DNA of 64,000 nucleotides from assembly GCF_037190085.1 (NCBI RefSeq), contig NZ_JBBCJO010000001.1, forward strand, positions 124,001-188,000, given 5' to 3'. The position numbers and the translations under genes were made by a program. Below, piece by piece: positions 17,293 through 25,252 of the stretch. Below the pieces are notes generated by a model. That model was given only the letters and a program-made list of their open reading frames with translations, did not search any database and was not told where the DNA came from. Source of the DNA: Gemmatimonas aurantiaca. Lineage in GTDB: Bacteria; Gemmatimonadota; Gemmatimonadetes; Gemmatimonadales; Gemmatimonadaceae. Every line of letters starts with the position of its first letter. The stretch's first letter is position 1.

Positions 17293-20200
17293 ATGCGACG
17301 ATCTCTCGCAGCACCTTTCCTGATTGCGGCACTTCTGGGTGTCACCGCCTGCTCCGAGTCCACGGCCCCGGAGTCCCCCGAACGTGTCACCGTCTCACCC
17401 GCCACCGCCTCGCTGGCCAGTGGCGGCACCCAGACGCTCGTGGCGACGACCACCGGGTCCAAAGGCGGGACACTGAGCGGTCGCACCTACACCTGGAGTT
17501 CGTCGAACACGGCCGTTGCCACGGTGGACGGATCCGGTGTGGTCACCGGGGCCCGCATCACCGCGTCCACGCCGGGTACCACCGTCATCACCGCCACCAC
17601 CGGCGGAGTATCCGGCACGGCGACCATCACCGTCTCCCCGGTGGCTGTCGCCTCGGTGAGCATCAGTCAGTCGACCAGCACGGTGCGTCCCGGACAGAAC
17701 AATCAGTTGACGGCGATTGCCAACGATGCCGCCGGCACCGTACTCGCCGGGCGAACCGCGACCTGGAGCAGCAGCGATACCACGATCGCCACCGTCAGTG
17801 CATCCGGACTCGTGGTGGCAAAGACCTACAGCGGCACGGGTGATCGCACGGCCACCATCACGGTCACGATCGAAGGCCGGTCCGCCACGCACGCCCTCAC
17901 GGTGGCCGCCTGGCCGGTCTCCCGGATCACGGTCACTCCGGGCACTGCCAGTCGACAGCCGCGACAGACCGTGCAGCTCACGGCGACGCTGGCCGACAGT
18001 CTTGGCGGGGCGTTGACCGGCCGCACCGTGACCTGGACGTCCAGCGACACCAGTATCGCGCGGGTCTCCACCTCCGGTCTCGTCACCGTTTCACTGTACA
18101 CCGGCGGGGACGACCGCACCGCCACGATCACGGCGGCCAGCGAGGGGCGTTCGGGCGCCACGGTCCTCACGGTGACACCACTGCCGGTCGCCACACTGGC
18201 CGTGACCCCGGCCAGTGTCCTCGTGCGGCCCGGGCTGGCCACCCAGCTGACCGCGGCACCTCGCGACAGCGCCGGCACGGCACTCACCGACCGGACCGTC
18301 ACCTGGAGCAGCGCCGCACCCACCGTGGCAATGGTGTCCGGCACCGGGCTCGTGACGGGGGTGGCGCAGGGCACGACCACCGTCACCGCCACGGCCAATG
18401 GCCGATCGACCGCGGTGCCTGTCATCATCGCTCCAGCCAGTGGACCGTTCGTGGCATCGGTGACGCCCGCTTCGGCAGCGCCTGGGGCCACCGTGACCAT
18501 CGCCGGCCTCGGCCTCAATCCCTCCACCGCCAACAACCGGGTCGTCATCGGCGGCGCCACGGCCACCGTCCTGACGGCCACCGCGGAACAACTCACGGTG
18601 CGTGTCCCCTGCACGCTCAGTGGCGCCACGACATTGACGGTGGCTGTCACGGGCGGCACCTCGGCGCCCGTCCCCATCACCGTCAGCACCACGCGCCTTT
18701 CGCTGGCGCTCGGGCAGTCGGTCATCTATGGAACCGCCTCGGAGAGTGCCTGCAACGAACTCGCACCCTCCGGTGAGGCAGCGCGTTATCTGCTCACCGT
18801 GTACAGTGTGGCGGGCACCACCAGCGCGTCGGTGGACGTGGATGTCAGCGGCAATCCCGTCACCACGGGAACCGCCCTGCACATTCCCGCGCAGCCGGCG
18901 CGCATCGCGTCGTTGCCGTCCTCCAGGTCGGAGAGCGAGTCGGAAGCCGATCGCGAACATCTGCGTCACATGGAACGGCAACGGGCCAGCTATCGGCAAC
19001 TGATGGCCAGCGGCGCGGCGCGCTCGATGACCCGTTCGCCGCGCGGGCGTCTCGTCGACCCGCCGGTGGTCGGGGACAAGCGCACCATCTACTTCAACTA
19101 CAACAGCTGTAACGATCCCACGCAGACCATCCGGATCCGGGCGGTCTATGTCGGCGAACACGCGGTGGTCTGGGAAGACACGACCAACACCTTCCAGAGC
19201 GCCAGTTCCGCATCGATGGCGAATTACTATCGCAAGCTCGGCGTGATCTTCGATCGCGATCAGTATTCGACGATCAGGAAGTACTTCGGCGATCCCCTGC
19301 TACGGGATCCGCTCACCGACAACGATGGCAAGCTGCACATGATCTTCACGCGTCGCGTGAACGGGACCGGTGCAGCGGCATACGTGGCCTACTGCGATCA
19401 GTTCCCCCGGGGTGAAGGACGCCTGGGCAGCAACTTCGGTGAGTACTTCTATTCCAGCGTTCCCGTCAGCGCCGCCTCGAACCTGAACAGCACCGACAAC
19501 CAGGATGGCTGGTTCTACTTCATCGGGCGCACGGTGGTGCACGAGGTGAAACACATCGCCTCCGTCGCGGCCCGCGTGGAAAATCAGTCGCCGAACTTCG
19601 AACAGAGCTGGCTGGAGGAAGGCACCGCACGACACGCCGAGGAGTTGTGGGTGCGGGACTCGGTGCACCGGGTGGCGTGGAAGGGCAATACCGGGTGGGG
19701 AAGTGCCAGCACCAACGGGGTGTTCTGCGACTTCAACCCCGGCAATGCGGCCTGTCTCGCGGCCGACACACTCCGGCGTCCTTCCTACGGCATGCGACGG
19801 CAGTTCAACGAGATCCGGCAGAAACTGTTCGAACCGTGGAACTGGTCGCTGTTCGGGGATGCATCCGGTCAATCGGGCTCGGTGTTCTATCAGACCGTGT
19901 GGTCGCTGGTTCGGTACGCCATCGATCGGTATGCGAGCAGTGAAGCGGCGTTCTTCCAGGCCCTCACCAACACCACGCAAGAGGGAACGGCCAATCTTGC
20001 GACGGTGGCAGGCGTGCCCTTCGAGCGTCTCGTCGGCGGCTGGGGGCTCGCGCTCTACGCCGACGACTACCCCGGCTTGCCCGGCGGCAATCGTGATATC
20101 GAGTTTTCGACCTGGAACCTGCGCAGCATCTACGCCGGGCTCAACGCCGACCCGGTCTGGCGCACGACCTATCCGAATGCATTCCCGATGCAGGCGGTGG

Positions 20201-20373
20201 CATTGCCTTTCGGTTCGTTCTCCACGACCCGACTCGGTATCCGTGGCGGCGCGCAGGCGTACTTCGAATTCAGTGGCACACACACCGCTGCGCAGCTCAT
20301 CAACATCCGGAACGCCGTGGGTGGCGGTGTGATTCCGGCGGATGCCCGTGTCGCGATCGTCCGACTGCAGTAG
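17293..20373 (+). CDS. Secreted lipoprotein with Big_2 Ig-like repeats, IPT domain and HExxH metallopeptidase domain
   Basis: A 1026-residue protein. The signal peptide has lipobox GVTAC (Cys 19). Four Ig-like Big_2 repeats (about 30-375) each carry the TWSSSxTxIAxVSxSGLV pattern. An IPT/TIG domain follows (about 378-458, SVTPASAAPGATVTI), then a variable linker and a catalytic-looking C-terminal domain with VVHEVKHIAS (about 758) and WLEEGTARHAEELW, resembling the peptidase M30 (hyicolysin) arrangement of HExxH plus downstream Glu. The frame remains open 2.7 kb upstream, antisense to the metalloprotease, but the signal peptide fixes the start at 17293. Probably a surface-displayed protease. 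Confidence 0.82.
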   Translation: MRRSLAAPFLIAALLGVTACSESTAPESPERVTVSPATASLASGGTQTLVATTTGSKGGTLSGRTYTWSSSNTAVATVDGSGVVTGARITASTPGTTVITATTGGVSGTATITVSPVAVASVSISQSTSTVRPGQNNQLTAIANDAAGTVLAGRTATWSSSDTTIATVSASGLVVAKTYSGTGDRTATITVTIEGRSATHALTVAAWPVSRITVTPGTASRQPRQTVQLTATLADSLGGALTGRTVTWTSSDTSIARVSTSGLVTVSLYTGGDDRTATITAASEGRSGATVLTVTPLPVATLAVTPASVLVRPGLATQLTAAPRDSAGTALTDRTVTWSSAAPTVAMVSGTGLVTGVAQGTTTVTATANGRSTAVPVIIAPASGPFVASVTPASAAPGATVTIAGLGLNPSTANNRVVIGGATATVLTATAEQLTVRVPCTLSGATTLTVAVTGGTSAPVPITVSTTRLSLALGQSVIYGTASESACNELAPSGEAARYLLTVYSVAGTTSASVDVDVSGNPVTTGTALHIPAQPARIASLPSSRSESESEADREHLRHMERQRASYRQLMASGAARSMTRSPRGRLVDPPVVGDKRTIYFNYNSCNDPTQTIRIRAVYVGEHAVVWEDTTNTFQSASSASMANYYRKLGVIFDRDQYSTIRKYFGDPLLRDPLTDNDGKLHMIFTRRVNGTGAAAYVAYCDQFPRGEGRLGSNFGEYFYSSVPVSAASNLNSTDNQDGWFYFIGRTVVHEVKHIASVAARVENQSPNFEQSWLEEGTARHAEELWVRDSVHRVAWKGNTGWGSASTNGVFCDFNPGNAACLAADTLRRPSYGMRRQFNEIRQKLFEPWNWSLFGDASGQSGSVFYQTVWSLVRYAIDRYASSEAAFFQALTNTTQEGTANLATVAGVPFERLVGGWGLALYADDYPGLPGGNRDIEFSTWNLRSIYAGLNADPVWRTTYPNAFPMQAVALPFGSFSTTRLGIRGGAQAYFEFSGTHTAAQLINIRNAVGGGVIPADARVAIVRLQ

Positions 20374-20427
20374 TGAGGCCGTCGTGAGGCCGTAGCGGAG
20401 CCCTCGCGGGAGACGCGATACATTGTG

Positions 20428-20461
20428 TCGGTGGGCGGTCGGAAGGATGACCGCCCACCGA
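20428..20461 (+). terminator. Hairpin terminator after the Ig-repeat metallopeptidase gene
   Basis: A perfect 13-bp stem (TCGGTGGGCGGTC with GACCGCCCACCGA) with an 8-base loop, followed by a T/C-rich tract. It lies between the metallopeptidase stop and the second NamZ start, so it could alternatively act as a leader hairpin. Confidence 0.6.
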
Positions 20462-20489
20462 TCTTCGTATCTCCTCTTTGCTTCGCGCC

Positions 20490-21704
20490 ATGGTCGTTCG
20501 TTTCGGTATCGATGTGCTGCTCGAGCGTCTCACCCAGGCTGGCGGTCCTCCGCCTGCGTGGCGGCGGGTCGGGTTGGTCACGAATGACGCCGCCCGGCTC
20601 GGTACCGATGCAACGTGCCGCACACGGGAAGGCCTGTTGCGGGCGGGTGTGCCGTTGCAGCGACTCTTCGGCCCCGAACATGGGCTGATCGCCACCGCGA
20701 TCGATGGCGCGCGTGTCGACGACACGATCGACACCGTGACGGGACTGCCGGTGGTCTCGCTGTACGGCGCGCGGATGCGTCCGACGGCGGAACAACTCGG
20801 GGATCTCGATGTGCTGCTGTTCGACATCCCCGATGTCGGTGCCCGCTGTTACACCTATGCCTGGACTCTCTTTCACGCCCTGCAGGCGTGCGCGGATGTG
20901 TCGGTGCCACTGCTGGTGCTCGATCGTCCCAATCCGCTGGGTGGATGCCTGCATGTCGCCGAGGGACCCGTCCTGGAGAAGGAATGTCGTTCGTTCATCG
21001 GTGAGGACGACATCCCGCTGCGGCACAGTCTGACGCTGGGAGAACTGGCCCGTCTCTGGCAGCGGGAACACTGGCCCGCGGCGATGCTCGAGGTCGTGCC
21101 CTGTGAGGGCTGGAATCGCAAACAGGCCTGGCCTGCCGTGGGTCGTCCGTGGATTCCTCCCTCACCGGCGATGCCGTCCTTCGAAAGCGCGATCTGGTAT
21201 CCCGGCACCTGTCTGTTCGAAGCCACCAACCTGAGTGTGGGGCGGGGAACGGATATACCCTTTGCGCAGATCGGGGCGCCCTGGCTGCGCGCCGAGGCCG
21301 TGATCGAACAGGTGGCCGCGGAAGCCGCACAAACCGGCGCGCATTTGCGGGCCTGCGAGTTCATGCCGGCCGAAGGGCCGTGGGCGGGCACCTCCTGCCG
21401 TGGCATCCGGATGCTCGACGCCACGCCGCCGGATGGCGATCGATCGGTGTGGATCGCGCAGACCACCCATCCCGTGCAACTGGGGCTCGCTCTGCTGGAT
21501 GCCATCGTGCGTCAGCATCCGGACGATTTTTCGTGGGCGCACTATCCCACGGCCGCCAACCCCACCGGCACCGATCATTTCGCGCGACTGATCGGACGTG
21601 CCGACCTGCACGCCGCCATGGGCGCGCAGTCGCGGGAGGATCGTATCGGACTTACCGCCGTGCCCGATTGGCGTGAGCGTTGCGCATTGGCGCGCCTCTA
21701 CTGA
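20490..21704 (+). CDS. DUF1343/NamZ-like exo-muramidase paralogue, no signal peptide
   Basis: A 404-residue NamZ-family protein with VGLVTNDAARLG, LFGPEHGLIATA, VVSLYGARMRPT, DVLLFDIPDVGARCYTYAWT, VLDRPNPLGG and YPGTCLFEATNLSVGRGTD. The GPEHG[IF]RG motif of the first paralogue reads GPEHGLIA here, losing the Arg. There is no signal peptide, so it should act in the cytoplasm, for instance in recycling imported muropeptides (inference). I chose the ATG at 20490 over a TTG at 20478. It is 13 bp from the polymerase gene and may be co-transcribed with it. Confidence 0.82.
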   Translation: MVVRFGIDVLLERLTQAGGPPPAWRRVGLVTNDAARLGTDATCRTREGLLRAGVPLQRLFGPEHGLIATAIDGARVDDTIDTVTGLPVVSLYGARMRPTAEQLGDLDVLLFDIPDVGARCYTYAWTLFHALQACADVSVPLLVLDRPNPLGGCLHVAEGPVLEKECRSFIGEDDIPLRHSLTLGELARLWQREHWPAAMLEVVPCEGWNRKQAWPAVGRPWIPPSPAMPSFESAIWYPGTCLFEATNLSVGRGTDIPFAQIGAPWLRAEAVIEQVAAEAAQTGAHLRACEFMPAEGPWAGTSCRGIRMLDATPPDGDRSVWIAQTTHPVQLGLALLDAIVRQHPDDFSWAHYPTAANPTGTDHFARLIGRADLHAAMGAQSREDRIGLTAVPDWRERCALARLY

Positions 21705-21717
21705 GGCCCGATCGTCG

Positions 21718-24123
21718 ATGTCCGATATGTCCGGCAACGATGAATGGTTGTGGGGATGGGACCCCACGCCGGCGATCGTTTCCGTCTGGGCCGACGATAC
21801 GGGGCGCGCCATCGTCTGGAGACGTCCGCAGGGCGGGGCGCTCATCCGCGAAGAAGACACGTTTCGTCCGTGGCTGCTGCTGTCGTCGCTCGAGGATCTC
21901 GACGTATCGGGCGAGCCGTTCGCCCGCGAAGGGGAGCCGGATCGCCGCGCACCGGTCATCCGATATCGCGAACTCGGCGGGCCCGGTGCGCTGCGCTTCC
22001 TGGTGTCGGCCGACCGATGGAGCACGCTCGAACGGGCGATCTGCCGGGGCGCATCCCGTCGCATCGGCGAACGGATCACGCGTCTGCAGCAACTCTCGCG
22101 TCGCGAACGCCACATCCTGCCGCCCGATGAGCAATACCTGGTGGCGACGGGGCGCACGTACTTCAGGGAGCTGAGTTTTGCGCAGCTCCGGCGTGTGCAG
22201 TTCGATCTCGAAACCACGGGACTGGATGCGGCGCACGATCGGATCTTTCTCATCGCCATGCGCTCGCCGGAAGGCGAGGTGGGATTGATCGAAGCCGATG
22301 GCACCGACGACGCGGCGGAAGCCCGGGTATTGCGTCGTTTCATGGCCGCCGTGCGGCGTCTCGATCCCGACGTGCTCGAGAATCACAATCTGCACGGCTT
22401 CGATCTGCCGTTTCTGCATCGTCGCGCCGAACGTCTGGGCCTGCCCTTGATTCTCGGGCGTCTCGATGGTGTGCCGCTGCAGGAACGCGCGGCGCTCCGG
22501 GGGACACGGGCGGCATCCGGCGACGGCGCCGCCTCCGACCGGCGCGTGCGATACGTCGCTCCGGGACGCGAATGCATCGACACGCTCGACGCGGTGTTCC
22601 GCTACGACTTTGCCGTCCGGGAGCTGCCGGGACATGGACTCAAAGCCGTGGCCCGGCATTTTGGCCTTGCCGGCGAAGATCGCGAACTGATTCGTGGGGA
22701 CCGGATCGCGGCGGTGTATCGCACGGACCCGGCACGTGTGCGACGCTATGCCGCCGCCGACGTCACCGAGGTGGCCGGCCTCGCGCGTCTGCTGGGAGGA
22801 GCGGCGTTTGCGCTCGCCCGTATGGCGCCGCGTCGTTATGAGCGGCTCGCCGACGCGGGAGCGGCCACCGGGGTGATCGACCCCATGCTCGTGCGCGCGT
22901 ATCTGCGCGCGGGGGAGGCCTTGCCCGCCTATGCCAGAAGTGATGGCACGGAGCACAGCGGCGCGGCCTTGCACCTGTTCACGTCGGGGGTGGCGCAGCG
23001 CGTGGTGAAGGCCGACGTGGCCAGCCTCTATCCGTCGCTGATGCGGGTGTTCCGCATCGGGCCCGCAGGCGATCACCTGCAGGCGTTGCTGTTTCTCGTG
23101 GAGCGTCTGGTCGATCAGCGACTCGAAGCCAAAGCGCGCGCACGGGCAGCGGCGCCCGGATCGGATGAGCGGTTCACGCAGGAAGCGTTGTCCGCAGCGA
23201 TGAAACTCGTCGTGAATTCGGCCTATGGCTACATGGCTGCCGGCGAGGATCTCACCCGCTTCAACGACGTCCACGCCGCCAATGAAGTGACCCGTCGGGG
23301 GCGGGAAACGTTGCGGCAGATGTGTCGTGCGCTCGCCGAACGCGGGGTGACGCTGCTCGAAGCCGATACCGATGGCATCTATTTCGCCGTGCCACCCGGA
23401 TGGACCGAGGCCGACGAGCGGCGCGTCGTCGACGAAGTGGCGGCCCTGCTGCCGCCGCTGGTGCAGCTCGAATTCGAAGGGCGGTACGCCGCCATGTTGT
23501 CGCACGAGGCCAAGAACTATGCGCTGCTCACCGGCGATGGTCGGCTCGTCCTCAAGGGGGTCGCGTTCCGCTCCAGTCGCGCCGAGCCGTTCGGCGAACG
23601 TTTTCTGCGTCAGGCCATCGCGTGTCTGCTGAACGATGACGTGGCCGGTGTCCGACGCGTGTACGTCGAAACCGTACAGGCGTTGGCGCGTGGAGCCCTG
23701 CCCACCATCGACGTCACGTCACGGGTGCGTCTGCGCAAGTCGTCGGAGGGCTATGCGCGCACCCGGCATGAACGTCGGGAATTTGCATACGAGGCCATGC
23801 TGCACAGCGGTCGTTCGCATTGGCGCGTGGGTGAGCGGGTGCTCGTGTATCGTACGCCCGGTGGTGGTCGGGTCATCGAGGAAGTCGACGACGAAGCCCG
23901 TATCGACGACGATCCGCGCGACTACGATCGTGCCTACTACATCGCGTTGCTGCGGCGTACGTTCGCCATCAGACTCGACCGTGCGTTCACGCCCGATGAC
24001 TTCGCCATGGTGTTCGCGGATCCCCGGCAATTGCCGTTGTTTCCCCCGGCACTCGAGACGATCCGCCCCATTGCCACGCGTGTGGAGGCGGAATGGGCGG
24101 CGCTGGACGATCCCGTGCAGTAG
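21718..24123 (+). CDS. Family B DNA polymerase with 3'-5' exonuclease domain
   Basis: An 801-residue DNA-dependent DNA polymerase. Exonuclease motifs are FDLETTGLD (162), ENHNLHGFDLPFL (221; N-x3-FD) and YAAADVTE (344; Y-x3-D). Polymerase motifs are DVASLYPS (433, motif A), KLVVNSAYGY (496, motif B) and EADTDGIYFAVPPG (550, motif C). All catalytic acids are present, so it should polymerise and proofread. Motif C reads DTDG as in Thermococcales polymerases rather than the DTDS of E. coli Pol II. At 801 residues it has the size of archaeal Pol B. The ATG follows the NamZ stop by 13 bp; the nuclease gene follows by 10 bp. Confidence 0.9.
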   Translation: MSDMSGNDEWLWGWDPTPAIVSVWADDTGRAIVWRRPQGGALIREEDTFRPWLLLSSLEDLDVSGEPFAREGEPDRRAPVIRYRELGGPGALRFLVSADRWSTLERAICRGASRRIGERITRLQQLSRRERHILPPDEQYLVATGRTYFRELSFAQLRRVQFDLETTGLDAAHDRIFLIAMRSPEGEVGLIEADGTDDAAEARVLRRFMAAVRRLDPDVLENHNLHGFDLPFLHRRAERLGLPLILGRLDGVPLQERAALRGTRAASGDGAASDRRVRYVAPGRECIDTLDAVFRYDFAVRELPGHGLKAVARHFGLAGEDRELIRGDRIAAVYRTDPARVRRYAAADVTEVAGLARLLGGAAFALARMAPRRYERLADAGAATGVIDPMLVRAYLRAGEALPAYARSDGTEHSGAALHLFTSGVAQRVVKADVASLYPSLMRVFRIGPAGDHLQALLFLVERLVDQRLEAKARARAAAPGSDERFTQEALSAAMKLVVNSAYGYMAAGEDLTRFNDVHAANEVTRRGRETLRQMCRALAERGVTLLEADTDGIYFAVPPGWTEADERRVVDEVAALLPPLVQLEFEGRYAAMLSHEAKNYALLTGDGRLVLKGVAFRSSRAEPFGERFLRQAIACLLNDDVAGVRRVYVETVQALARGALPTIDVTSRVRLRKSSEGYARTRHERREFAYEAMLHSGRSHWRVGERVLVYRTPGGGRVIEEVDDEARIDDDPRDYDRAYYIALLRRTFAIRLDRAFTPDDFAMVFADPRQLPLFPPALETIRPIATRVEAEWAALDDPVQ

Positions 24124-24133
24124 CATTCGCTGC

Positions 24134-25096
24134 ATGCCTCCCTTTCCGAAGCCGGACATCGACTACACGTACGACGTGGCCGCCGAAAAACGCGCGTTGC
24201 GTGCCCACCGGAAGTTTCGCGGAATCCCCGCCAGAACCGCCGACGCCGCGCTGATCGCCACCTGGAACATCGCCAACCTCGGTACGCAGCTGCGGCGCGA
24301 TACCGACTTTGCGCTCATCGCCGAGATGCTCTCCTGGTTCGACATCGTCGCGGTACAGGAGGTCAACGACAACTTCGCCGATCTGGTCTACATCGTGCAG
24401 CTCATGGGCACGAAGTACCGGTACGTGATGTCCGATGCCGCGGGCAACAACGAGCGCATGGCGTTCGTGTACGACTCGCGGAAGATCAAACTCGCCGAGG
24501 AGATCGGCGAAGTGGCCTTTCCGCCGTCACAGTACAAATCGGTGCGCGTGGACGGCGTGACCGGCGCGTTTGCCGGATTCGACCGCAGTCCGTATCTCGC
24601 GACATTCGTGGCGGATCATTTCAGTCTGACCCTGCTCAACGTGCATCTCTATTTTGGTGGTGAACAGGAGGCGCACATCCATCGTCGGGCGCTGGAAACC
24701 GCGGCAGTGGCACGCTGGTCGCGGATCCGGGCGGGCAGCAAGTACGCGACCACACGCGACGTGCTGGCGCTGGGTGACTTCAACATGCCGCGCGGGGAGC
24801 CCGGAAACCTCGTGTACGGTGCCGCCACGCAGGCGGGGCTCAAACGGCCGCTGCATTCTTCACAGGTGGCCTCGGCCATCGCGTCCGACAATCAGTACGA
24901 TCAGATCCTGTACTTTCCCGAACAGACCGAACCGAAGCTCAAAGCCATGGGCGTGTTCGACTACGACACGGCCATCTTCAGCTCACTCTGGCAGGGCGCG
25001 GCGGCGCAGGATCGCGTGAAGTTCTCCGCGTACCTGCGATACTACATGTCGGACCACCGGCCGGTGTGGTGTCAGATGAGTATGCGCGAGGAGTGA
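24134..25096 (+). CDS. Endonuclease/exonuclease/phosphatase (EEP) superfamily protein
   Basis: A 320-residue cytoplasmic protein of the DNase I/EEP fold. Signature blocks are ALIATWNIANLG (N metal site), DIVAVQEVNDN (Glu metal ligand), TLLNVHLYFGG, VLALGDFNMPRGEPGN (D-x-N) and YYMSDHRPVWCQM (terminal DH). The full catalytic set is kept. Substrates in this superfamily range from DNA and RNA to phospholipids, so the target is unclear. Placement 10 bp after the family B polymerase suggests a nucleic-acid role (inference). The start ATG at 24134 follows the polymerase stop; the frame is open upstream only as a shadow. Confidence 0.82.
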   Translation: MPPFPKPDIDYTYDVAAEKRALRAHRKFRGIPARTADAALIATWNIANLGTQLRRDTDFALIAEMLSWFDIVAVQEVNDNFADLVYIVQLMGTKYRYVMSDAAGNNERMAFVYDSRKIKLAEEIGEVAFPPSQYKSVRVDGVTGAFAGFDRSPYLATFVADHFSLTLLNVHLYFGGEQEAHIHRRALETAAVARWSRIRAGSKYATTRDVLALGDFNMPRGEPGNLVYGAATQAGLKRPLHSSQVASAIASDNQYDQILYFPEQTEPKLKAMGVFDYDTAIFSSLWQGAAAQDRVKFSAYLRYYMSDHRPVWCQMSMREE

Positions 25097-25100
25097 CAAC

Positions 25101-25240
25101 GGGTTGTGGGGAGACGTTCCGGGTCCTGGGCTTGGGGTTTGGAGTCGACCAGCCGCGTATCGCGGTTACAGGACGCGAGTCTCGTCACGCGTTACCCGGA
25201 ACCCGGTTGTTCACCCCCCAAACCCACGTCCCCACAACCC
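25101..25240. repeat. Imperfect inverted repeat between convergent genes
   Basis: The gap between the EEP gene and the cytochrome b/c gene has an 11-bp perfect outer stem (25101-25111 with 25230-25240), inner matches of GGGGTTT near 25134 with AAACCC near 25220, and CCGGGT/ACCCGG. It may act as a bidirectional terminator or be another dispersed repeat type. It has no T-tract. Confidence 0.55.
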
Positions 25241-25252
25241 GGAACCCTCTGC

